The notes beneath the pieces are model-generated. The model saw only the letters and a list, made by a program, of their open reading frames with translations, was not told the DNA's origin and made no database searches. This document shows, piece by piece, positions 1 to 7,562 of a stretch of DNA of 64,000 nt. The position numbers and the translations under genes were made by a program. Positions within the stretch are counted from its first letter, which is position 1, and every line of letters begins with the position of its first letter. Origin of the DNA: Larix kaempferi (taxonomy: Eukaryota > Streptophyta > Pinopsida > Pinales > Pinaceae); the NCBI GenBank assembly GCA_027924585.1, contig BSBM01000712.1:3048001-3112000 (forward strand), in the 5' to 3' direction.

Positions 1-1
1 T

Positions 2-850
2 GAAGAGATCTACCCCCCAGACTCTTCACCTTCCGGAGAGGTTAATACCATCTACATGATCTCTTCAACCAATACTTCCACTACCCCCTCGTCAACCGAT
101 TTGACGACACAGACTTTCCGTAATGATGAGGAGATTCTTGAGGCCCTAACTGCCCCGGATTATCCTTGGGATGATATGCACCACCGTTCCTATTTCATCC
201 CAGAAGCGTCTTCCTCTAGCACCGCTACCCAATACGCGGTCGAATCCCAAGACTTTCTCCCCACCAAGGTTGACTGGTTCAAGGACCCTATTCCTGCTCC
301 TGATGCTTTCGAGGAGGGCAACATGGCCAACATCTCACCTGTCATCCAAGTTGATATTGCTGCTCCAGGTCGTGCCCCTGAACTCATTACTTTAGGAGCA
401 TTCTGCAGTAAACAAGAGATTGAGGACTACACACACCTTTTCAAAGAATTCCGTGATGTCTTTGCCTGGTCTTATACCGAAATGCCTGGTCTTGATCCCG
501 CAATTATAGAGCACCACATTGACACATGGCCTGATGTAACCCCCGTTCGTCAAAAACAACGTTCGCTTCCTCCCTCAAAGTTCCCAGGATATACCCCTGA
601 ACTCATCACTTTAGGAGCCTCCTGCAGCGAGCGGGAGATTGCGGATTACATACAACTCTTCCAAGAGTTCCGTGATGTCTTTGCTTGGCCCTCTAACGGA
701 ATGCCCGGTTTCGACACCACCATTCTCAACCATCACATAGACACACGGCCAGAGGAACTCCATGTTCTTACTCAAACCAACTCTAAAGGCCTCCCTTTAC
801 GCAACCCCCATGAGGGGTTGCATCCTACGGAATCTCTATCCATAGAATAA
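2..850 (+). CDS. Ty3/gypsy (Tat-like) polyprotein fragment, protease-to-RT linker, 5' end outside window
   Basis: The reading frame is already open at base 2 and stops with TAA at 848-850, so the product is partial at its N-terminus; the first ATG in the window is at 56. It contains the Ty3/gypsy signature that leads into reverse transcriptase, of the type EFRDVFAWSYTEMPGLDP followed by HHIDTWPDVTPVRQKQR. No RT catalytic domain follows. The segment starting PELITLGA at 377 is repeated in diverged form from 596, exactly 219 nt (73 codons) downstream, so the frame survived an internal duplication. In gypsy elements this region is cut from a Gag-Pol precursor. Here it is probably a non-functional relic of an element whose RT was deleted. 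Family assignment rests on motif memory and on the neighbouring RNase H. Confidence 0.6.
   Translation, partial: EEIYPPDSSPSGEVNTIYMISSTNTSTTPSSTDLTTQTFRNDEEILEALTAPDYPWDDMHHRSYFIPEASSSSTATQYAVESQDFLPTKVDWFKDPIPAPDAFEEGNMANISPVIQVDIAAPGRAPELITLGAFCSKQEIEDYTHLFKEFRDVFAWSYTEMPGLDPAIIEHHIDTWPDVTPVRQKQRSLPPSKFPGYTPELITLGASCSEREIADYIQLFQEFRDVFAWPSNGMPGFDTTILNHHIDTRPEELHVLTQTNSKGLPLRNPHEGLHPTESLSIE
377..752 (+). repeat. Diverged in-frame tandem duplication, 219-nt period
   Basis: Unit 1 (377-595) and unit 2 (596-about 752) both encode PELITLGA, then a stretch ending DVFAW and then HHIDT. The offset is 219 nt, a multiple of three. The second unit has many substitutions, so the duplication is not recent. 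Confidence 0.75.
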
Positions 851-950
851 TTTGCGGCCCCATTTTGGTCCGCATTGTACAGTTTGCTCTCTTTTTTGTT
901 TTTCACTTTTTTACCATCATCTTACATTCATCCTTTCTGCATGATTACAG
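851..950 (+). other. Intron-like acceptor region before the RNase H ORF
   Basis: The 100 bp between the upstream stop and the RNase H ATG are strongly pyrimidine-rich (about 881-940) and end TGATTACAG immediately before ATG 951. This looks like a plant 3' splice site. Ogre/Tat gypsy elements are known to have an intron in pol, which makes splicing plausible, but I could not identify a convincing matching donor. Confidence 0.35.
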
Positions 951-1379
951 ATGGACCATCTTCCACCTAGTTACACTGGCTTCGCTGACGGCGCAAGCCG
1001 CTGGTCTCCCAACCTGGCTTCTGCAGCATGGGTCTTGTACTCCCCTTCCAACGAGATGATTCACCTTGACGGAATATGTATAGGTGCTGCTACCAATAAC
1101 CAGGCGGAGTATGATGCCGTGACCGGTCTCCTGACCGCCGCCATCCAAATGGGCATAAGTCACCTTCATGTGTTCCTTGACTCCCAGCTACTTGTCTCCC
1201 AGCTCAACAACTGCTACCAGGTGCGTGATCCTTGCCTTTTTAGAAAATTCCTGCGCACAAAACAACTCAGTCGACAATTTGAATCCATCACATTCACACA
1301 TGTCCCCAGAGCTCAAAATCGTGTAGCAGACCAAATGGCCAACAGCATCCTAGACTGGCATATCAATCACACCATGTAA
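951..1379 (+). CDS. Archaeal-type RNase H (aRNH, RVT_3-like) of a Tat-like Ty3/gypsy element
   Basis: A 142-residue ORF that is essentially one RNase H domain. It cleaves the RNA strand of RNA:DNA hybrids during reverse transcription. The catalytic acids are visible in the expected order: D13 in TGFADGAS, E53 in NNQAEYDAV, D77 in FLDSQLLVSQL and D127 in NRVADQMAN, with the HVPR motif (H117) ahead of the last. The NNQAEY and ADQMAN motifs mark the archaeal/plant RVT_3 type used as the extra RNase H of Tat/Ogre elements, rather than the usual gypsy RNase H. The frame has no stop although RT and integrase are absent around it. ATG 951 directly follows an acceptor-like AG, so this may be the start of an exon rather than a free-standing protein. 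Confidence 0.85.
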   Translation: MDHLPPSYTGFADGASRWSPNLASAAWVLYSPSNEMIHLDGICIGAATNNQAEYDAVTGLLTAAIQMGISHLHVFLDSQLLVSQLNNCYQVRDPCLFRKFLRTKQLSRQFESITFTHVPRAQNRVADQMANSILDWHINHTM

Positions 1380-1493
1380 CATCATGCATCATCACCCCAT
1401 AGCATCTCATAAAAATACATATAAAAACCCAAAAAGATTGCATCACATCTACATTTGCATCCCTGTACATACACCACATACATATCCATAGGG

Positions 1494-1676
1494 GCATCCA
1501 CGTGCCTAAACACACCAATATCATGTCATATCACATAAAATACACAAGGGGCATCCATGTGCCTAACATCCTAACCTACTTGCATCCACGTGCAATGTAA
1601 ACATATCATAACACATAAAGCGCATCCACGTGCGTACAAATACAACAACATCATATAAAAAGGTGCATCCACGTGC
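1494..1676. repeat. Cluster of five GCATCCACGTGC motifs (G-box cores)
   Basis: The 12-mer GCATCCACGTGC occurs at 1494, 1582, 1622 and 1665, with a one-base variant (CATGTG core) at 1551. Spacings are 57, 31, 40 and 43 bp in AT-rich spacer. The palindromic CACGTG core is the plant G-box/E-box. The cluster lies just 3' of the RNase H ORF and 3' of the antisense PMD gene. Function is unknown; it may be a regulatory cluster or a decayed minisatellite. Confidence 0.6.
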
Positions 1677-1723
1677 ACATATATATCTCTCAAAAAATAT
1701 ACATGTTCAGTGCTATACATGTC

Positions 1724-1743
1724 CTGAGTACCCCTGTACTCAG
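1724..1743. repeat. Perfect 8-bp stem, 4-nt loop hairpin
   Basis: CTGAGTAC, loop CCCT, then GTACTCAG. A related weaker inverted repeat (GGGAG...CTCCC) follows near 1811-1830. The hairpin lies about 90 bp past the PMD stop codon on the - strand, so it could form in that transcript's 3' UTR. A terminator role is not established. Confidence 0.55.
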
Positions 1744-1829
1744 CTATACAAAAAATGGCTATACATGCCTACAACCTCATCTACATACATGCCGTAGCTA
1801 CAAAACTCGGGGGGAGTCCCCTGTACTCC

Positions 1830-2197
1830 CTAATGAGAGTCGTATCCTGCATCACTGCCAGCATCGGCTGCCTCTGAGTCCTCCCCTCGCTCCTCCTCCG
1901 GCAAGTCCTCCTCGCCTCCGGCCTCCTGTGCCCGAGCGCGGTCCACCAAAATCGCCACCCGAATCGCGATGGACCTAAACTCACGGGGTGCCCCCATGCA
2001 ATCCCGTACCACATCCGGATCGACATCTCGCCAACCCTCGTCGGTCACTCCTATCAATAACCGATCTAGCAGCTCCCGTACAGACTCTAGAGTCACCTCT
2101 GGGTCCCGGCGCCGCACCTCTCCTCGTCCAGGCAGAGCTGGAACGGCCACAATACCCTGCCGCGCCACATACCCTGGAGGTGGCCTCGGTCCCACAT
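1830..2197 (-). CDS. PMD gene exon 2 (acidic C-terminal part)
   Basis: Exon 2 follows the acceptor GATTGTGCAG (AG at 2199-2198) and reads, in the frame predicted by splicing, DVGPRPPPGYVARQG, then an Arg-rich stretch. It continues through a helical segment and ends in a Glu/Asp-rich tail before the stop at 1830. Codons 2213-2198 are also open upstream, so an independent small ORF from ATG 2213 cannot be excluded. The exact phase match to exon 1 argues for one spliced gene. Confidence 0.6.
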
Positions 2198-3189
2198 CTG
2201 CACAATCAACCATATGTCAGTCAAAGTATATCTATCAACTATCATATCCATAAGAAATTGACATACATAACATGAAATAAAAACACATACGTACCATCAG
2301 GACCCCATGCCTATCCTGGTGCTCGTGGCGCCTCCGGATCTCCCGTGAAGTCCATGTCTCGATACGGGAAGTCGTCCAGCGTCAACGGTATCTGGAGCCA
2401 CTGCAGGTACAACTCCTGCGTAAAATATCTGCCCACTTCGCCGCCACCACGGCGGCGCATCATCTCACCCCAACGGACCATCCTCGGCTCCCTCATCCCT
2501 CCTGCCCTAATCGGCACCCGTGGCCGCAGTGTGGGTACCCTCTCCATAAAGAAGGCACATAGGAAGGACCCAAAGCAAAAGCCCTTGCCATCTTCCTTCG
2601 CTGCCGTCAGCTGTCGCTGAACGCAGGTCAGGAACATCTGGCCCCAGGCATAGTACGTCCCATCTAAGACGCGCTCTACCATCTGCACCTGACCCCCAGA
2701 CACCTTCTCCGGCGACTGGGACCCCAATACCCTCACCATACACGCCGCCATGGCCTGCACTGCCGGCTCCTGTAGGTCCCTAACCAGGAGTGCATTCCTA
2801 TGCACCCTCGCGTCCTGACCGCAGTATCTCTCCAACATGTCCTCCATGTCGACGTCCGCGGCAACCCGCGGCTGTGTATCTGCCACCCTGCCCAAGCAGG
2901 GTAACCCCGTCAGAAAGTAAACATCAGTGAGGGTAAGGTCTACCCTCTCCCCCTGTACCCGGAACGCCTGTATGTCCGGCTCCCAGAAGCTGATCAGACG
3001 GTTCAGCAACAATGTTGCTGTCCGTATCATAGGTATCTGTGCGAACTTCAAAAGTCCGCACAACCCCAGCACTGACCGCACATGGCGGTTCTCTCGGATA
3101 AAACGCATAGTATCATCAGGGATCTCCCGCTCTCTCCACAGAACCTGGGGCATCCTGCCAATCACACAAAGTGAACCCATCAGTCTCAT
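1830..3189 (-). CDS. Plant mobile domain (PMD, aminotransferase-like) gene, two exons, one in-frame stop
   Basis: Exon 1 runs from ATG 3189 to 2295; an in-frame TAA lies just upstream of that ATG, fixing the start. Exon 2 runs 2197-1830. The PMD hallmark is in the first 120 residues: a helical stretch with LISFWEPDIQAF, then ERVDLTLTDVYFLTGLP. A basic patch and FTQELYLQWLQIPLTLDD follow, and the C-terminus is acidic. PMD proteins (MAIN/MAIL family) act in plant nuclei in silencing and genome stability, and transposon-borne PMD versions are common. The 97-nt intron (2294-2198) is GT-AG and phase-compatible. A TAG at 2313-2311, five codons before the donor, would end translation at residue 292. 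The gene is antisense inside a gypsy relic, like the extra antisense ORFs known in Tat elements. It may be a recent pseudogene or may make the short form. Confidence 0.72.
2198..2294 (-). other. Predicted PMD intron, 97 nt, GT-AG
   Basis: On the - strand the donor is CCTGATG|GTACGTATG and the acceptor is TTGATTGTGCAG|ATGTGG. The intervening sequence is AT-rich, typical of a short plant intron. Joining the exons rebuilds an Asp codon from one plus two bases and keeps the frame. Confidence 0.65.
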
Positions 3190-3244
3190 GACAACTTAAG
3201 CAAAATACTTTTCTCCCCCCAAACAAGCCCTAAAAGCTCGGCCC

Positions 3245-3470
3245 AAAACCGCGGCTTTCGGGTTTCTTGCCGCGGTTTTCGACCGCGGCTGTCAGGCACA
3301 TGGTCGCGGTTCCCAACCGCGCCTGTCAAGCCCTAAACCCGCGGTTGGGAACCGCGTGTTTCTTTCCATCCAAGAATCACGCGGTCTCCAACCGCATGGT
3401 TCGGCCCGAAACTCGCGGTCTTCCACCGCGGTTTCGTCCCCCTAACCCGCGGTCCACCCCACGTGGACCG
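3245..3470. repeat. Array of GC-rich hairpins, about 35-nt period, CGCGGT/ACCGCG core
   Basis: Six inverted repeats start at 3270, 3305, 3340, 3380, 3414 and 3450. They include CCGCGGT-5-ACCGCGG, CGCGGTT-CCC-AACCGCG, CGCGGTT-GGG-AACCGCG, GCGGT-5-ACCGC, CGCGGT-5-ACCGCG and CGGTCCAC-5-GTGGACCG. Arms at 3245-3254 and 3270-3279 also form a perfect 10-bp inverted repeat. Units 2 and 3 are exact reverse complements of each other. The array is CpG-rich inside AT-rich surroundings and lies between the PMD ATG (3189) and its presumed TATA box (3680), so it would be in the 5' leader. Confidence 0.85.
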
Positions 3471-3670
3471 TACAAGTCAACCCTGGGACCCACTACCCAA
3501 CCCCCAACCCGAAAGAATATGCAGGTATAAGTTTCACGAAATACCTGTATCTCGCGGATCTGCAAACAGCCAGACGGATCGTCCAGAAATGCCACCTAAG
3601 CTCTGGTACACTCACCTCACAAGTCAAAGTCAACAAAGTACAAATGACACATGTCATGTTGGACCCACCA

Positions 3671-3680
3671 CTATTTATAG
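3671..3680 (-). promoter_or_regulatory. TATA box candidate of the antisense PMD gene
   Basis: The - strand reads CTATAAATAG, the same 10-mer found at the presumed TATA box of the gypsy 3' LTR (6536-6545). It sits about 490 bp upstream of the PMD start codon and would give a leader of roughly 450 nt that includes the hairpin array. Confidence 0.5.
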
Positions 3681-3844
3681 TCAGTTGGCTTTTTCTTGTT
3701 TTGGTCATTCTGGCCCCATACGGCATCCGTTTTACAAACCGTTTCCACCACTGGAATCAGCGCGACGTGACCGTCCTGATGGTCACCTCGTTGCATTATT
3801 TTTGTCCTGTCATTTTTTACCCATTTTTCAGACACCACTAGTCG

Positions 3845-4175
3845 CCTCGGTTTGCGTGCCACATTGGCCGTTCTCCGTTTTTCACATGTTTTATATCATC
3901 GGATTCATTTTTCCGAGCTGGTGATGATGCTAGAGATCATTTCTCGCTCTCACCTCCAGTTTTTCCAGGCATTTTTTCAAAATGCCCCCGTCACCTCGGT
4001 TTGCGTGCCACATCGGCCGTCACCCGTTTTTGACATACTTTATATCGCCGGATTCATTTTTCCGAGCTCGTGATGATGCTTGAGATCATTTCTCGCTCTC
4101 ACCTGGTACAATTTCAACATTGTGTCCTAACACCTTGCTGCCTCGGTTTGCGTGCCACATCGGCCGCCATCGGAT
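3845..4175. repeat. Tandem repeat, about 148-bp period, 2.3 copies
   Basis: The phrase CCTCGGTTTGCGTGCCACAT begins at 3845, 3994 and 4141 (offsets 149 and 147). Copies 1 and 2 match along their length, including a TGATGATGCT / GAGATCATTTCTCGCTCTCACC stretch. Copy 3 diverges after about 35 bp. Long repeat-rich 3' regions are typical of Tat-like gypsy elements. Confidence 0.75.
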
Positions 4176-4372
4176 TGTTCCACATTTTTACATGAGCCAT
4201 TCACTCCTGTCATACTGCAAATGTTTCGTTATTTTGCCACCATTTCATCTGCCCCGCAAGGAGGTCCATCAGTGTTCCCACCTACCCTCATTCTTGGTCA
4301 TCATTACTAAACCGCGATTGAACACTTCCTCCTTGCCTGGCCATTCCTTTTGTTCGGTATAATTTTATCCCT

Positions 4373-4640
4373 TTTTCGGGCCGGACAAGTCCTTTACGAA
4401 AAAGGCACTTAGGGAGTTTCCGTTAAGCTCTTTTCTGACTCCTAAAAGAATGAAAAGATCGCCGAGCAATCTTGCTTCCTTTCATGCTCGTTAAAGTACC
4501 TGAAAGGGCGTCTATCTGGTATAAGTTTAACCCTTTTCCGGACCTGGTAGACTAATTACGAAAAAGGAATACTCTAGTCACACCGGCTAGAAGAGTTCTT
4601 CATTGCATCCTTTTATGCTTCTTTGGGCCTTGGAGACTAA
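4373..4640 (+). repeat. Modular repeat with TTTCATGCTCGTTAAAG and TACGAAAAAGG motifs
   Basis: The motifs CCTTTTTCGGGCC, TTTACGAAAAAGG and CTTTCATGCTCGTTAAAG recur at intervals in this stretch. Related motifs occur on the opposite strand at about 60.4-61.07 kb, so this is probably one dispersed family, possibly LTR U3/UTR modules. There is no coding potential. Confidence 0.4.
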
Positions 4641-4663
4641 ATCTACGAAAAAGCAACCCCCTG

Positions 4664-4873
4664 GAGTCTTCTTACTTGCTTTCAGACTCTCTAAAATTGA
4701 AAGCAACCACGAGCATACACTGTCCTGGGCTCGTAAAATCCACACGACAGTACCATTCCATCATTTCAGAGTCTTCTTATTTGCTTTCAGACTCCTTAAA
4801 ATTGAAAGAAACCACGAGCATGAACTGTCCTGGGCTCGTAAAATCCACACGACAGTACCATTTTACACACACT
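4664..4873. repeat. Tandem duplication, 105-bp period
   Basis: Copies start at 4664 and 4769 (both GAGTCTTCTTA...TTGCTTTCAGACTC) and share long blocks such as CTGTCCTGGGCTCGTAAAAT. Only a handful of substitutions separate them, so this duplication is younger than its surroundings. Confidence 0.85.
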
Positions 4874-4879
4874 CCTTCT

Positions 4880-5826
4880 AGTTCATTAACCCATGAAGAA
4901 GTCTCCTCCCGTGCCTCATGGCACTATGATTGATCATCTCGGCAGCACCCCCAATTAGGTCGCCTTTGTTCAGAGTATTCTGCAGTCTCCTGCCATGTTA
5001 CACCAGCTTGAGTCTCCCTCAGCCAGTTATTCCCCCAGATCCATTACAGCTATGATCCCTTTCCCTTGAGTCAGTTTCATATGCTGCCAGATCATTTCCA
5101 TTATCATACTCTTAACAAAGGAAGTTTGAGTCCACCCACTCTACTTGCCCAGTTGTCACCACCAGTATGTCAGTCCTGCCATCAGCACTATCACATTTCG
5201 GTCTTGTACCTCGCGCTCCTGTCAAGGAAACATCATTGCCTTGATAGGGGCAGGTCTCCCTCTGTCGACGACAGCTCCTCTATTCCAGAGGATAGGCCCA
5301 GAGGTCCCTACGCCTTGGACTTATCACCATCTGTGGTAAGTGCCTACGGATCATTCTGAGAGGAGACATCATTGCCTCTCTGCGTGGTTGTTCCTCACAT
5401 GCTCGACTTCAGCACCTTGATCGCATCGTTGAGGATCGCGTAGGATTATATTCCATCAGTTTTTTGTCGAAGACCCCGGATTTCCCCCGACTCTAGCACA
5501 TTGGTGAGTCACTTCGGAATGCCCAGTTGTATGTTCCCGTGGATGTCCGGGCTGCGTTGGCGTTTGTATTCGGAAGCCATCCAGTTTCATGCTTCCTTGA
5601 GTACCCAGTTTCAGTCCCAGATCAGTTCCAGTTCAGTGTACCATGGAGAGTATGACCCCAGTCACTATGATCCAGCAGCTCATTAGTTCCTCTGGTACCA
5701 CACTCAGTAGCACTGTTGATTGTTCCGGTGCACCAGTTCTGCAGTTCACACATGATCCACTCAGCAGTATGTCCCAGATTTGTGTCCCCTCTGGACTCTT
5801 ATGATGTACACAGTGGTCATGTATCT
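4880..5826. other. Non-coding 3' region of the gypsy relic
   Basis: About 950 bp with short chance ORFs only and no recognised domain. It is pyrimidine-rich with many CAGT/CCAG words on the + strand and is continuous with the repeats on either side, so it is taken as part of the element's long 3' untranslated region. Confidence 0.45.
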
Positions 5827-6066
5827 TATAGGTCCCCCTTTTTCGGGCCTTACAGTTATATTTATGTATCTTGATACGAGCATGGGTATGCCCGCCTCGT
5901 CCATATATTGAGATTATTCCTCAGTCAGTGTTTGAGGTCATGTATATTTCAGGTCCCCATTTTTGGACCCCATTGTTATTATGTTATATCCTGATACGAG
6001 CATGGGAATGCCCGCCTCGTCCATATGATCAGATGATTCCTCATCCTTTATTGAGGTTATGTACTT
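5827..6066. repeat. Tandem duplication, about 120-bp period
   Basis: The block GATACGAGCATGGG (then ATGCCCGCCTCGTCCATAT) occurs at 5873 and 5993, and AGGTCCCC blocks precede each copy with an offset of 121. The two copies together fill 5827-6066. Confidence 0.8.
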
Positions 6067-6200
6067 TTAGCTCTTGCAGTTGTTCGGGATCGTTGTTCCG
6101 GGCTCCAGTTTGTTTCTTCTCTTCTCTCCACATCCCAGGAAAACCATTCATGACTTATGATGTCCATCGGCCATACGATGAGCTCCTGCCCTCGCACATC

Positions 6201-6211
6201 AGGGGGCAATC
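6201..6211 (+). other. Polypurine tract of the gypsy element
   Basis: AGGGGGCAATC immediately precedes TGTTAACGCC. This is the standard position of the plus-strand primer just 5' of the 3' LTR. Confidence 0.65.
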
Positions 6212-6840
6212 TGTTAACGCCCAAAAAGTGCTCACTAGCTCATTTACCACATTACATGACTCATTTGTCCATTTTCCTACCATATTTCCATTAAAAATCC
6301 CAAAAAACCCATTAAAAAGCCTCCAAAAGGCCTAAAATGCCTCCAAAAGGCCAAAAAACCATCAAAATAGCCTAAAAAAGGCTAAAAAACCCCCTTTTCC
6401 TCCAAAAATAGCAAAAATCCCCTAAAAAGGGAATAAAAATATAAAATAATGAGGAAAAGGAGGAAAAAACCCTATACAGCTGCCCAAAACCATGTGTTTC
6501 CTAAAACCATGGGTCAGCACTCCACCACCAAAAAACTATAAATAGGTGATGGAGATCCCTTATTCCATATCCACAATCACAAGCACCCTTACTCTGCCAA
6601 AATCTCTCTCGAAACCCTAGTCCACCTTTGAACTAGTTTCACCTTGAGAGCCACCTTTGGCCCATCCCCAACATTGGAGAAGGAGAAGGAGCATTCAGAA
6701 GCTTGGAGCATCCTCTTGGACACTGCAAAGGGCTTCACCAACCTTGACACTCAAGGTAACATCAATACAAAGACATTCTTTCATTTTGGTGTTTATGCTT
6801 CATGCTTGTATTAGAAATAATTTAATGTTTTCTTTATTGC
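6212..6840 (+). mobile_element. 3' LTR (start) of the Tat-like Ty3/gypsy relic
   Basis: It starts with TG directly after the polypurine tract. It holds an A-rich U3 with CCTCCAAAAGGCC repeats, then a TATA box at 6536-6545 (CTATAAATAG). A transcribed-type R/U5 follows, with CTCTCGAAACCCTAG, and runs to about 6840. The right end is not fixed because the sequence runs into a hairpin pair and the truncated end of copia element A. No second LTR copy lies in the window. Confidence 0.6.
6536..6545 (+). promoter_or_regulatory. LTR TATA box
   Basis: CTATAAATAG lies in the gypsy LTR, followed about 30 bp later by the presumed transcription start region. It is the same decamer as the PMD candidate TATA on the other strand. 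Confidence 0.5.
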
Positions 6841-6865
6841 ATAATTAGTTTAATATACTGAACTG

Positions 6866-6930
6866 CTACTAAGGAGTCCATTCTCCTTAGTAGGTGCTCA
6901 TTGGCACAAGCTAGGGGTAAAACCCTAGCT
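6866..6930. repeat. Two adjacent perfect hairpins at an element boundary
   Basis: CTACTAAGGAG (6866-6876), 6-nt loop, CTCCTTAGTAG (6883-6893) is an 11-bp perfect stem. AGCTAGGG (6909-6916), 6-nt loop, CCCTAGCT (6923-6930) is an 8-bp perfect stem. They lie between the gypsy LTR and the point where copia element A loses its coding homology (about 6946). Confidence 0.8.
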
Positions 6931-6945
6931 ACACTTAGAATATTC

Positions 6946-7562
6946 TTTACAACCATCAGGTGAACACTCCTCGGATCCATCAGGAAATGGCTCAATGTGT
7001 TCACCACAAAGCAAATATCTGGTCTCGTGTTTGTCAGGTACATCAAGGACCGAATCATCTGACGATACATGGAGACATCAACCGGTTCAGATGAAGCATC
7101 ACACAGAAGCTTCATGTTTGATGCCATAGGTGTGGCCATGGCCTTACAGTCCATCAGCCTGAACCTCTTCAGGATATCTACTGCATACTTCCCTTGTCCA
7201 AGGAAGATCCCATCTGCACTCGGTCACACCTCCATACCTAGAAAATAGTGCATCATCTCCAAGTCCTTCAAATCGAACTCAGCAGCAAGATTCCTCTTTG
7301 TCTCGGCAATCAGTCTATCATCTCCTATTACAAATAGGTCATCCACATATAGGAGTGGTATCACAGGATTTCCTTCCTCAACCTTGTATTAAAGGTTGGA
7401 ATCCGCTGTACTCTTGGTAAAGCCCAAACTAGATAGGAAACTGTCCATCCTACCATACCAAGTTCTGGGAGCTTGCTTCAAGCCATACAAGGCTTTCTTC
7501 AATCTGCACACATATGACTCCCTGTCATGTGTTTCAAAACTGAGTGGCTGCTCTACATACAC
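6946..7562 (-). pseudogene. Copia A reverse transcriptase C-terminal half (broken)
   Basis: The - strand frames carry [29 protein letters not shown] (the catalytic YVDD) and YFLGMEV, then MDCKAMATPMASN and RPDICFVVNTLSHFL. At least three in-frame stops or frameshifts break it between 7155 and 7562. Homology ends after VVKNIL, and the expected RYLKG motif and the whole RNase H are missing. Residual RT, surely inactive. Confidence 0.8.

Noticed and set aside
3463-3924. 153-codon + strand ORF
   Set aside because: It overlaps the hairpin array, the antisense TATA box and the start of the 148-bp repeat, with no recognisable domain.
5871-6335. 154-codon + strand ORF
   Set aside because: It reads through the 120-bp tandem duplication and into the LTR across the polypurine tract; the peptide repeat merely mirrors the DNA repeat.
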